From Persicaria tinctoria (lineage: Eukaryota > Streptophyta > Magnoliopsida > Caryophyllales > Polygonaceae): a stretch of DNA of 64,000 nt. Shown piece by piece: positions 12,382 through 24,049 of the stretch (the stretch's first letter is position 1; each line of letters begins with the position of its first letter). The stretch is from assembly GCA_037127255.1 (NCBI GenBank), contig JBANSL010000001.1:33382001-33446000 (forward strand), read 5' to 3'. The translations under genes were made by a program, and so were the position numbers. The notes below the pieces were generated by a model, which was not told the DNA's origin, did not search any database, and saw only the letters and a list, made by a program, of their open reading frames with translations.

Positions 12382-14258
12382 AACACCCCATACTTAAGCT
12401 TGCTTGTCCTCAAGCAATACTTTTATTTGTCATTTAGGGGAAGAAATCAAAACTCTCAACATCTTAGATTCATTCTTATATGTCCCTACAATCAATTACC
12501 ATCCTCGAAAAGGTACTAGTGTCACAGATTCGTGCATGTGCAAATATGTAAAAGCAACATCTGCTCACAAAAGGAGGGTTATGCAAAAACAATTCATATG
12601 ACAAAGAATTGATAATCAAGAAGACTTTAATTTAAGCTCAATAAGGAGTAGATTGGTAAAAGACTAAAGGTGGGCAATATTTGGCAATGTGGTGCTTTTG
12701 ATCCGGGGAAATGGAGTACTTTCCAAATTGAGTTTCCACGTTCCTTCTCCATTTGATTCATCACCTTTCATATTGCTTTTCTCAATAATAATGCTTTTAC
12801 CTCTCTAACCTCAGCACTGCCTTCTCGCGAGTCACAAACATGGGTGTCATGAATGGCCCCGGATACTTAGTGCTTTGGACTCCTCACAATGTGTCCCATC
12901 TCTCCAAACTATTATCTCAGAGAGCAGGGTCAATCTACCTTTATCTCATGAGGTGATTGGATTTTCTTTCACTCATTAAATTTTCCATATATTTCAAACA
13001 CTTTCCCGCCAAACTCCAATAATGATAATAATCACAACATAAACACCATATGATAATCTCCATAATGTAACATCATTCTCAACATAATCCCCGGATAAGG
13101 TAAAGAATGGCAATTTTAGATCATGTGGAGCAATGAAATAAGGCATATTATGGCTTTTGTGATGCATAAGCATAGGTAAGGCTAGGATTTCAATATGAGC
13201 ATTATATGGAAATATAAAGTCCTCCATCATCTTATCATGCAACATGTCAAAAGCAACTTCAAATTTTACCTCCTTTCATGGTTTCCAATAAATAATGCAC
13301 TTCATTGTGACTTCCCTTTACTAGGCAATTTCATGCTATATCTCTAATGAATCAAATTTTGCATCATCGAGTTCAATATAAGCTTCCATGACATTATTTC
13401 AAAATTTCAATGGGGGTTATTTTTCTCAAATTTTTGGAAATCATGCATATTAAGCACATAAAGCAACAATGCATTCCAAAATAGTCGTGTAGCAATTCAA
13501 AGAAATAATGCACATATATATATATATATATAATATGATCAAATTTTTCAAATATGCACAAAGTAAGCCCTTCCCCCACCCCATACTTAAAATTTACAGT
13601 GTCCTCACTGTATAAAAAAAACAAGGTAAGGGTAGAAAAAGAAACTCACAAGATCATGTCGAGGAGGGCAAAACTGGGCATGTCGAGTAGAGATGCTCGT
13701 CGTCTCGAGTACGGTGTACTCTATCTCGAGTAGCTTCGTCTGCGTCCAGTGGTTTCCAAAGTCGAGGAGCGTCTGGTGCTTGTCGATGTCGAGTTGGCCT
13801 ACTCGAGGTCGAGTAGCTCCTGGCTTCTCCTCCTCGTCGTCGTCGACTTGGCCTTCGTCGATTCTGACTGGTTTTTCAGGGACTTCTTCCTCCTCTTTTC
13901 GCGATCCTTATATGCTTGCTGATTAAAAAGTATTAGATTCCATGAAAACAAGACTATCCATATGAAATCAAAAACAAAATTAAAAACCAAAACCAAAAGG
14001 CAAGAAGTAAAATTCATAAAGTTTATATACACGCTCTAGATTTTAGAGTCGCTAGGCCGACTTTTCCGTTTGCACTTCAAGGACTATTATTGTGTGGCCC
14101 GCTCATGCTTGGCCCTTCTCCTGGATCATCTAGGTCCTGATGGTAGTATGCAAGCTCAGCTGATAGGTGGTTGCTTGCATCATCTCCCTTCTCTTTCTTC
14201 TTTTTCTTTGTAGCCCTCAGTTTCTGCAAATTTTCTCACCACGGTGTTTTAGCTCCCT
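12382..14258 (-). mobile_element. Element A 3' untranslated region with TCGA block
   Basis: Positions 12382-13620 match the 3' non-coding region of element B (about 33500-34742). Positions 13650-13880 are a further TCGA-NN-TCGA-rich block. A conserved block at 14031-14065 (minus strand AAGTCGGCCTAGCGACT, ending in a CTAGAGC word) is shared with elements B and C. The integrase C-terminal remnant found in B is not visible here. A short AT run lies at 13509-13532. Confidence 0.65.
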
Positions 14259-16985
14259 TTAAATCATTAAAAAATTATTTATGGACTGAGGGGGAGTAGA
14301 ATTCTTACCTGAACTTACCTGTTCGGACCCAAAACAGAAATTTTTGGGCTTGGGTCTACTCGATGTCGAGTACTGGTGGTCGAGATCGAGTACAGGGACC
14401 CCATACTTAGACTCTGGGCAAGTCTCTGGCTCAGCAGTGGTGGTCGAGGTTGACAAAGACTCGTCGAGGTCGAGTACAGTGCTTGTCGAGATCGACGAGG
14501 GCTTGTCGATCTCGAGTACGGTTTTCGCTCCCTCCTCCGCTGTTTGCTTAGTCCCGTCGATGCTGATGCTTTTCACCTCTAGCCAAGAAATTTCCTCCTT
14601 TGCAGGGCCAAAAGAGAAATCCAAAACCTCATCGCCTATGGTGAAAGTGAGCGATCGATTCTTAACACTAATTCTGGCATCTATAGTAGCTAAGAATGGT
14701 CTACCAAGAATAATAGGGCTAGGAGGATCTTCAGCACAATCAATAATAAGGAAATCAGTTGGAACAAAGAATTTACCAACCTGGACAGGGACGTTCTCAA
14801 CCATACCTGTAGGGATTACCACAGTATTGTTTGCCATGTATAATTTAGCATCCACAGGTTCTATGCATCCTATTTTTACTTTCCGCCAGATTGATAAAGG
14901 CATGATGCTCACACTTTCTCCTAAATCGCATAGAGAATTATATTTATATTGTCCAAAACCCACAGTAACAGAAAACTTACCAGGGTCAGGCCTCTTTTCA
15001 GGGAAGTGGAGTATTTTGCATTCGTCTGCGATCTCTGAGATGGATCGCTTCTTGCTCAGGATATCCTTCAGAAATTTGACATATCCAGGCATCTCTTGCA
15101 GGGCTTCTGTAAAAGGAATAGAAAAGTTTAGCTCTTGCAGCATATTAACAAATCTATTGAATCTCCCTGCAGTGGGATCTTTAAGAGTTTTAAAAGGGAA
15201 AGGAAGTGGCTTTTTCTGTTTCGAAGCCAGATCAGCTGTCGTAGATGCTGCAGAGTTTTCAACGTCCGCTAGATGCTCCTCGACTTCGACCAGAGGCTTG
15301 TCGAGATCGACCAGAGGCTTTTTGACCTCGAGTTGACTTGTCGACCTCGGTTTGCTGGTCTTCTCAGCGGAGTCCGAGCTCAGATTCTGGTCTTGGTCGA
15401 GTATGGGCTTGTCGAGGTCGACCACGGGCTCCTCGAGATCGACTAGTGTCTGCTCTGTCTCGAGTTGCTGCTCTGCGTTGCCTTGCTGTTTTCCGACCTC
15501 TGGCTCGTGTAGTTGATGCCCACTCCTGAGTTTGATAGCTGCGACATGTCCGGTTTTCCCTTTAGGATTTGGTTCTGTTTGCCCAGGGAACTGTCCGGAT
15601 GGTCGTGGGATCTGTGCAGCGATCTGTCCCATCTGAGTTTCAATGCCCTTTTTCCAGATGTCCAGTTCTACAAATTTTGTGTTGACATGCTGGAGTTGAT
15701 TGTTGATGGTGTTGGTAGCCTGCAGGTTCTAGGCGTGATTTCGGCGCATCTCATCAAGGATCACCTGCAGATCGTGCTTCTTTTGATCTCTTTCTGGATG
15801 TCCTGGAGCTCTGTAGGGTGGGGGATTCCTAGGGGGGCCTTGATTCCATTGCGGTTGATAGGGCCTTTGATCTCCCAAATAGCGATTGGGACCCCAAGCA
15901 TATGCTGCCTCCTCATGTGTTTCTGCCATCCTGACTTGCTCTGTGTGTGGGCACTCAGTAGTGGTGTGCCTCTGTGATCCGCATTCGATGCAAGGCTGAT
16001 TGACAGACAGATATTTGACTTGCTTGAGGAGCTTGCGATTCTGGTCTCTGTAGAATTGCTCCATGACATCCGGGTCTATCTCCTTTGCTGGCTCATAGAG
16101 TGGCATAGATGGTGCTAGCCTGGCGTAGGAGTTCTCCTCGTAGTTTGAAGTAGACCTATATTTGTTGTCGTAGTTAGTGAGCTTTTCCAGCACACCCCAT
16201 GCGTCATTTGGCGGCATCGTCAGATACTCATAGTGAGTATAATTGTTGATTCTGTCCTTAGTGACTTGATCCAGAGAGTTGAAGAAGATCTCCTGAATGA
16301 TGTAGGGTGGTTGTCCATGAGTAAGGCAAGATCGCAGAAGTTCCTTGTAGCGCTCCCATTCCTTTGCCAGCGGTTCCCCTTTCTGCTGTTTAAAGGCGGT
16401 AATTTTCTGGTGGAGAAGTGCTGTCTTGGCAGGTGGGAAGAATTTGTTGAGAAATTCTTGCTCTACTTGGGCCCATGTGGTCAGTGATTTTGGTTTCAGC
16501 CCTTCTAGCCACTTCAGTGCAAGTCCAGCGAGCGACCAACGGAAAGCTTTCATCTTGACATATTCCAGAGTTGTACCTTCTGCAAGAGTACGGCACATAT
16601 CATGAAAATTAGTAATATGTTCAAGAGGACACTCATTAAATCTGCCGTAAAAGGCATTATTTTTAGGCTCTATAAGAAACTGAGTGCGAATTTCAAAAGA
16701 GTTTTCAGGGATTAGAATCGCCGATTCAAGCACGACGAGAGTTGGGTGCATGTAGTCCTCCGCCGTGGTTGGATACTAGGCAAGCTCAGCCTGTGCTTGT
16801 TCCCTTGCTGCTCTCTCAGCGGCGATAGTAGCATCCTTTGCGGCCAATTCCCTGGTAAGCCTAGCGACCAGCTGTTCCTGTGTTTCAGCAGCCGCCATGA
16901 TCCTTTTGAGTTTGGAGTGGATGTGTAGGTAGCGCTCCGGTGCGTCTAAGCTGTCAAACTCAGGTGGTAGACCAGAACGACGCAT
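14259..16985 (-). pseudogene. Element A gag-protease frame with in-frame stops
   Basis: One reading frame runs from the Met at 16985 to 14259, broken by two TAG stops near 16775 and 15727. Compared with element B it has the gag N-terminus, the conserved gag core (TWAQVEQEFLNKFFPPAKTA type), a CCHC zinc knuckle (CIECGSQRHTTTEC) and a basic tail. An acidic spacer follows (repeats such as VDLDKP and VDLEEP) that is the translation of a TCGA array, and then an aspartic-protease domain. The protease keeps the catalytic DLG, in the context CDLGES where element B has CDLGAS, and the later IILGRPFLAT motif. No reverse transcriptase follows; the frame ends with an unrelated tail. Gag would form the particle and protease would mature it. 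The stops make this copy probably inactive. Confidence 0.8.
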
Positions 16986-17049
16986 ACACCTGCAAAGTAA
17001 CTCAAGAAAAACGTGAAATTTTAACTACCTAAGGCGCGAATGATAGCTT

Positions 17050-17066
17050 CCCCGGCAACGGCGCCA
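17050..17066 (-). other. Element A primer-binding site (Asp-tRNA type)
   Basis: The minus strand reads TGGCGCCGTTGCCGGGG three bases inside the right LTR. This is the PBS typical of Athila-type elements, usually assigned to tRNA-Asp. It confirms that 17070-19154 is the 5' LTR. Confidence 0.85.
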
Positions 17067-17069
17067 ATT

Positions 17070-19154
17070 TGTTGGTGGAGGAAATCAAGTATGCAAATAA
17101 AATATAAATAAATCACAGCAAACCAGATTCCGTCCCTTGCAAATAATTACAAGACCTCCTCCTGATGTAGCAGCGGGAAGTCAGGATCGATCCACGAGGA
17201 AGCGTGTCAGCGGATCCTAGGTAGCGGAGAAATCTCACGTAAGTCGACCACAGGGGTACTCGAGCTCGACAAGGGGTTAGTCGACAGAAGCTCGGACAGT
17301 CGAACACATCAGCAGCTCCTCAGCAAAGGTGGTCCATCTCGACAAGGGGTTACTCGAGGTCGAGTACGGCTTGTCGAAGTCGATTTGTTCTTCGTCGATT
17401 CCTGCACAGGTAAGCAACAACGACTCTAGGTCGAGAATCAGCAACTCGAGGTCGACCAGATGGTGGTCGAGATCGAGTAGATAGGGGACGAAAAACGAAT
17501 GACAATAAAGAAAATAAAGAACAAATGCTTTTAGGGTTTCGACTAAACTTAATGTAAAAAGACTTCCAAGATTGGGGTTTGCAACGACAATAACCAAGCA
17601 TGCATAAGGTAGAACCAAACAGATAATCATGTGAATCGCATTAAAGGATAAGTTTTCGCCTTTTCCAACAATTAGACAACTCTCTCAAGAAACCCTAATT
17701 GTCTCTACTGATTTTATGTTTATAATCCAAGTTGTTAGCATGGATGTCCATTAGACGGGCAATAAACACATCAACAAGTAGGAAAATGCTCAAAACATGA
17801 TAAAGGTCGGATCTTTACCTCAATTATGCATGGCTATCGTCGGGCTCGCCCCAACCCTAGAAGTGGGTGGACTACTCGTTCTTCATTGCAAACTCAGACA
17901 TCGTTGATTGAAAGAAAACTAATTGCATTAAAATAAACCAAAGTTTACAACCGCTCGAAGCCAACTCCACTCTCGCTTCACAACTCCAATCGGCTGCTCA
18001 CTCTCTCTCTCTCTACTTCTCCTACTTACTTCTCTCTGAAATTGAATGAATAAAACTGAGCCCCATGGGCTTTATTTATAGGCTTCTAATCCTTGCCAAT
18101 CAAGGATAGAATATCTATATCTATATCTAAAACTATATCTATGACTTTAAAGATAAATAAAAATTATAACATAATTAAATCCAAAATAGGAAAATATATC
18201 TAAAAGTCTTCCATGGATAAATCTTCTTCTCTTCATGATGGATCTTGATATATCGGATAGATTTCGGCAACTTCGCGCCCAAGGAATCCCAAGTCTAGTC
18301 GGACAACTCTTGTCGAGAAGCTACTGGACACGGCTCTAGTCGACCTCGAGTAGGGCTTGTCGACCTCGAGTAGGGCTTGTCGACCTCGAGTAGCATGGTT
18401 CGTCGACTGGACTCCCTCGGCTAGATCTGCTCGATGTGCTCGGACTTGGTCACTGGTGCTCGTCGACCTCGACAAGAGCTAGTCGATGTCGAGTGGGATT
18501 AGGTCATCGACGAAGCTTCCTCGGGTTGGCGTGCTCGACAACTGGATCTGGACTCTGGGCGTCGTCGACCTCGAGTAGCCTTCGTCGACCTCGAGTAGAG
18601 ATGATCGTCGACTGGGCCTCCTCGAGTGGCTCTCCTCGGTAAGCTCGGACATGGCTCAAGGTCTCGTCGATCTCGACAAGGGTTTGTCGATCTCGACCAG
18701 GGTTGCTCGGCTTCTCGGGGAGCTTCTCCTCGTCGACTCCGGGTGTGGTGTATGGGCTTCGTCGATCTCGACTAGGGCTTGTCGAGATCGAGTTGGGTCC
18801 GGAGCCCGGGTTGGTCTGGTTCTCGATCAGGTCTTGTCGACCAAGGCTGCTCGGCCAAGCTCGTCTAGGTCGAGTAAGGCCTACTCGAGATCGAGTAGCC
18901 TTGACTCTCAGACTGGTTCCGCTGCTTTGACCTTGGACTTCTGTAATGATTTTCCGAGCTTTTTCGACCTTCTGTAGAATTGCTGTAATATGCCTCGATT
19001 TCTGCAAATTAAACAGAAACTGGTGTAGATTCCATAATTTTGCAAATAAACATAAACTACATAAGTTCTGTACTATCTAAACCCAAATGAATGCAATGTA
19101 TACAGAAATCGATATAAAAGTTACTGTAAAACATGGCAGATTCAACTCACAACA
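17070..19154 (-). repeat. Element A 5' LTR
   Basis: This complete 2085-bp LTR has TGTTGG...CACAACA ends. It differs from the left LTR by scattered substitutions and small indels, for example an extra GTCGACCTCGAGTAGG unit near 18342-18380. It contains the dense TCGA array (about 18330-18900) and a second cluster at 17240-17480. The serine/arginine/threonine-rich open frames across it are array translations. Confidence 0.9.
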
Positions 19155-21105
19155 ATCTACCATGTTTTACAGTAACTTTTATATCGTTTTCTGCGTACAT
19201 TTTATGCATTTGGGCTAGAATAGTACAGAATCTATGTATTTTATGCTTATTTGCCAAATTATGGAATATACACCAGTTTCTGTTTAAATTCGCAAAATTC
19301 GAGGCAATTTACAACAGTTCTGAGAAAGGACGAAAAAGCTCAAAAGTCAACTACAGAAGTCCAAGGGAAAAGAGCGACAGAACCAGGACAAATCGATTTG
19401 AAGACAAGTGTTACTCGATATCGAGTACTTTTACTACATATCGACCAAAGAAGTCTGAGCAGAGCATTGGTCGAGTAGGAGCTAATCGAGGAGCTGAAGA
19501 CGATGCCAACCCGACTCTAGAGCCCTACTAGATATCGAGTACTTTTACTCGATATCAAAAAAACTTGAAAGTCATGCCTTGAGTCGAGGAAGGATGCCAA
19601 GTCGAGAAGCCGAAGACTGAACATACCGAGCACCACTTACTCGATATCGAGTACTTTGCTCGATATCGAGTAGATTCCATACCGAGCACCACTTACTGGT
19701 GTAGATTCCATACTTTGCTCGAGTACTTTGCTCGACAACCCCAGCACCACATGTCCGAGCCAGTGTCGGGGAGTAGTTACTCGACCAAGATCAGAAGCCG
19801 AAGTCGACGACGACGTTACTCGATATCGAGTAAATTACTCGATATCGAGGAAAATCCTATTGGGCCGCGTTACGCGGTTTTGCTGTCCGTGTCGAGATGG
19901 CTTGCTTGGGAGCAAAGGAATCCGAGAATATATGAAGTTCTATCTATGGAGAGGAGATTTACCCACACAAGAAGATATTTATCTACTTTAGATATAATTC
20001 CTAGTTGATTTATTTCCTTTATTTCCAATTTTAATCTTTAAGTAAGTAGATAAAGAGATATAGATATAGATAGATGTTTCCTTCCTTGATTAACAAGGAT
20101 TGGAAGCCTATAAATAAAACCTTAGAGGCTGGATTTTATTAATTCAAATTCAAGACACAATTAGTTACACATAGAGAGAGTAGAGGAGAGAGCTTATGGC
20201 AAAAGAAGTTAGAAAGGCGAAAGCGGATTTGGCTTCGATTGGTTGTAAGCTTTCTTTATTTTATTTAACGCAAGTTATTTCCTTTGGTTTATTGATGAGT
20301 TTCTTGATGATGAAGAGCGAGTAGTCCACCCACTTCTAGGGTTGGGGTGAGCCCGACGGTAGCCATGTAAGGTGATAAGGTAAAGGTTGATCTTTGTATG
20401 CAATTCGTCTTCTTTCCCTATGAGCATGATTTTTTTGCAAGAGTTGAAGGTGAACCTTGTTTGTGTTATTGAAGCAAAAGTGATCTTAATACAACTTGGG
20501 TTAATTATGTGAAAAAGGTTAGTAACAATTAGGGTTTATGCGAGAGCCTCTATATTCCTATTTGTTAATAACGAAAGTTATTTAATGGAAAGCATGATCT
20601 TTAATGCCTTTATGTGTTACTTTGCATGATTATCGTTGTGGTGTTGATTCCCTAATCTTGGAAGTCTTTTAGTTTATTGAATTAATTCGTCAAAATCCGC
20701 ATTCTGAGTTCGAGAAGGTTGCATTTTAAAGTTTCTGTTCTTTGTCGATTCCGAGGAGTATTGTCGATATCGAGTACTGTTTACTCGATATCGAGTTTCT
20801 GTTTCTGAGTTTATTTTCTGTTTGTCGATTTCTGTTACTGCTTAGTCGATATCGAGGACTGTTGCTCGATATCGAGTAAGTTCTGTGCTTTGCTTTCATT
20901 TTTTTGCTTTTGTCTGTCTTTCTTTCTGTCTATTACTTCTGTCTCTGAGATTTACATCTACCTGAGATCCGTTGACGTGCTTCCTCGTGGATCGATCTTG
21001 ACTTCCCACTACTGCATCAGGACGAGGTCTTGTAATTATTTGCGTGGGCACGAATCTGGTTTGATTTATATTTCTATATTTTGAACTCGATTTCCTCCTA
21101 CAACA
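19155..21105 (+). repeat. Element 0 3' LTR, main part
   Basis: This continues the LTR begun at 622 and ends in CCTCCTACAACA at 21105. Almost every TCGA motif here has an AT centre, giving the 16-bp palindrome TACTCGATATCGAGTA and variants (19410-19870 and 20760-20880). A partial local duplication lies near 19625-19730. The open frames at 19133-20008 and 20890-21084 run across non-coding LTR sequence. Confidence 0.85.
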
Positions 21106-21249
21106 GTAGGCTACTCAACATCGAGGACTCCTGCAGCTTCTCTTACCTACAAGATTTATTAGACGGAAAATATCCACAATAGAAAAACATAAAAACAATG
21201 TCCAAACACCAATGTCCGAAAATCCTAAAAACTAATTGTCTATTTACAA

Positions 21250-22218
21250 GCTCTAGACTTTATAGTCGCTAGACCGACTTTCTCCATTTAGCTCAAGGTG
21301 GTATCGGCAGGGCCCATGTAGCATGAGCTTCGAACAAGACTCTATTCTTGTCCATCACTTGCAGTCCTCTTGAATGGATCTTGTTCACCGTGAAAAGTCT
21401 CATCTTCTTCTTGGTGAATTTGCTGGGAAACCAATGATCCTTTGATTTGGAAACATAAACCTTGTCTCCAAATTCATATTCCTTAAGCTCATCATTGGAA
21501 ACCCTTCATAATCGCACATATCAAGGAAAATCTTTCCCATGTATAGATAAATCTTGAATGGAAATAGGAGAAGAGATGTCCATACCTTGGCTTACCTTTG
21601 CAAAATCAGCTTTCGGGACCTCCTATTCTACTCGATGTCGACTACAGGTACTCGACATCGAGAAGTTTTCTTCGTCTGGTGGACTAGTCATTGAGGAGGA
21701 AGGACTCGAGGAAGAAGTCTGGTCGACGTCGACCAAGTTATTTGATGCCGAGGACTTACCTTAATCTGGCGAACTGCTGGTCGAGGAAGGCGGAGTCGAG
21801 GAAGGATGGGACTGGTCGACATCGACCAAGTTACTCGACGTCGAGGACTCCTCGACTTCGGGTGAATTGCTCGATGCTGCTGCTGTTGGTGGAGGGCTCG
21901 AGTTCTCATTGACGTCGACTAGAGTACTTGACGTCGAGTAGCTCTGGCCGACTTCGACCCCATACTTGAATCTTGGCAATTCATCCGAAAAGTAGTTAGT
22001 TGACGTCTACTTACCTTGGTCGATGTCGAGTAGGTCCTCTGTGTCGTTGTTCAGGATGACCATGATCTCCTCCACCTGGGCTTCCATGTCCCTCTTTTCC
22101 AGCTCCTCGGGAGTCATATTCCTTACCTTAGTCTCCTCGCAAGTGATGTACCTGGCTGATATTGACTTGACCTCTTCCATGGGACCTGTGTGCCTTTCAG
22201 TTTTATGAACAAATTGGC
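21250..22218 (-). pseudogene. Element C protease tail, TCGA spacer and integrase C-terminal remnant
   Basis: In element direction the frame resumes at about 22218 with a segment matching element B (motifs TERHTGPMEEVKS and MTPEELEKRDMEAQVEEIM). It then crosses a TCGA-rich spacer (about 21620-22030, mostly TG, CA and CG centres). It ends in a degenerate stretch matching the GDKLYDSK...NKI region of element B at 33115-33230, with an in-frame stop before it. I read that last part as the integrase C-terminal end. The conserved AAGTCGG-type block lies at 21250-21284. Confidence 0.6.
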
Positions 22219-22231
22219 ATTGTTGACCAAA

Positions 22232-22807
22232 ACTGCCCGAAATCGAGTAACACAGAAACAAAGTTCGCAACTTTTCATAAGACAAAACATGAAATTGATA
22301 AAATCAATGAACTAAAGACTTCTAAGATCAGGATATCAACACCACAACGATAACCATGCAAAATAACACATAAAGGCATAAAAGATCATGCTTTTCGTCA
22401 AATAACTTTCGTTATTAACAAATAAGAAAATAGAGGCTTTTGCATAAACCCTAATTGTTACTAACCCTTTTCACATAACTAATCCAAGTTGTATTAAGAT
22501 CACTTTCACTTCAATAACACAAACAAGGATCACCTTCAACTTTCGCAAAAGAATCATGCTCGTAGGGATAGAAGACAAAATCGCATCAAAAGATTGTACC
22601 TTTACCGCATCACCTTACATGGCTACCGTCGGGCTCACCCCGACCCTAGAAGTTGGGTGAATACGCGTTCTTCATCATCAAGAAACACATCAATAATAAA
22701 AAGGAACTAACTTGCATTAAATAAAATCAAACAAGACTTACAACCGAATAAAGCCAACTCCGATCTCGCTTCACAAACTCCACTCGGCTCCAAGACTCTC
22801 TCTTCTA

Positions 22808-22881
<74 letters not shown>

Positions 22882-23687
22882 GTGCTCTCTTGCGGCTTGT
22901 CTTGGATTCAATGAATAAAATCCAACCCCTAATGCCTTATTTAAAGTATTCATTCCCTAGCTAATATAGGAAAGAAATATCTATCTATATCTAAATTTAT
23001 CTATCTAATAACATTAAGATTAAATTTGGAAATTAAATAATTAAATCTAAAAGGAAACTAGGACTATTGTGGATAGATCTTCTTTCTCTTGATAGAACTT
23101 GACTTGATAGAATATCTTGAATCTTGGCTTGCAAGTAACTCTTCTCACTCATATTTCTCCTCGATCTCGGACTCGGTTGCTTCTGGAATGTCCTCGACAT
23201 CGATCAAGTTTCCTCGACGTCAAGTAGAATTCTTCTCCCGGGGTTGTACTCGAGCTCGGCTAGGATCTTGGCTCGTCGACTTGTCCTCGACATCGACCAA
23301 GTTTGGTCGACGTCGACTAAGTGTGGCTCTTCGAATGGCTTTTACTCGACTTTCTGGATTTTTGACTCGGCTTCCTCGATATCGACCAAATTTGGTCGAC
23401 ATCGACCAGAATGTGTGGAGTGCTTCTTTCTCGTCCTTTGCTCGATTTGTCCTGGTTCTGCTGCTCCTTGACGCTGGAATTTCTGAAGTTGACTTTGAGC
23501 TTTTCCTCCTTTCTCTAATGCCTCGATTTCTGCGAAATTAAACAGAAACTAGTGTAGACTCCATAATTTGGCAAATAAGCACAAACTACATAGAATATGT
23601 ACTATTCTAGCCCAAATGTATGAAATGCATGTAGAAATCGATATAAAAGTAGGTACAAAACATGGCAAATTACGCTTATAGCAAAAG
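22232..23687 (-). mobile_element. Truncated TCGA-family LTR inside element C
   Basis: This segment matches the C-type LTR from its middle to its end but lacks roughly the first 360 bp. It interrupts the protease frame of element C exactly between the EVIEYSF and KTERHTGPM parts that are contiguous in element B. Its motifs have CA and CG centres. No clear target duplication is seen. It may be a truncated solo LTR or a rearrangement product. Confidence 0.6.
22812..22879. repeat. (CT)n microsatellite
   Basis: This is an uninterrupted CT dinucleotide run in the transcribed part of the LTR fragment. Shorter CT runs sit at the matching place in other family LTRs (about 1569-1583 and 18000-18015), so the tract expanded from a family feature. 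Confidence 0.9.
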
Positions 23688-23689
23688 GA

Positions 23690-24045
23690 ATACTCAATTA
23701 CCTCATCGTTGATGTTGAAAGTGAGCACTCCCTTCCTTGCGCTTATGTTGGCATCCACCGTCGCCAAGAAGGGCCTTCCTAGAATGATTGGACAAGCAGG
23801 GTTCTTTTCCATATCAATAACTAAGAAATCAGCAGGGACAAAGAACATACCTACATGTACTGGTACATTGTCCACCATGCCTATTTGGATGACCACCGTG
23901 TTGTTTGCCATGTATAATTTTGCATCCACGTAGAATCTTTATGAAACGCTGAAACTTCTTCTCTGCTGGATCCTTTGAAGATTTCGTTGGAAAATGAAGC
24001 TTCTTCTTCGTCGGAGGTGCTGATGGGTGGTCGACAAGGGCAGAA
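23690..24045 (-). pseudogene. Element C protease remnant lacking the catalytic motif
   Basis: The minus strand has a lead segment matching the KKKLHFPTKSSKDPA type, followed almost directly by DAKLYMANNTVVIQ and later PIILGRPFLATVDANIS. Relative to A and B, about 300 bp between these parts is missing. The deleted part includes the CDLG catalytic loop, so the enzyme cannot be active. After EVIEYSF the frame runs into the inserted LTR. Confidence 0.75.
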
Positions 24046-24049
24046 GACT

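Larger units (their letters stand above)
638..19154 (-). mobile_element. Element A: TCGA-family Ty3/gypsy element, non-autonomous
   Basis: The element has two near-identical LTRs (638-2490 continued at 12172-12381, and 17070-19154), TG...CA ends and a flanking ATCTG/ATCTA duplication. The primer-binding site beside the right LTR and the purine tract beside the left LTR place it on the minus strand. Without the nested element D it is about 8.8 kb. The interior encodes a degenerate gag-protease frame but no reverse transcriptase, RNase H or integrase core. The PBS and the gag architecture are of the Athila type. It is inserted in the LTR of element 0. Confidence 0.85.

Noticed and set aside
14344..15336. 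A 330-residue + strand frame opposite the gag-protease of element A
   Set aside because: It is the antisense shadow of a conserved coding frame. The minus strand has zinc-knuckle and protease motifs and matches B and C.
18330..18900. A CRISPR-like array of repeats and spacers
   Set aside because: The repeat unit is short and palindromic, spacing is irregular, the host is a plant nuclear genome, and no cas genes are present.
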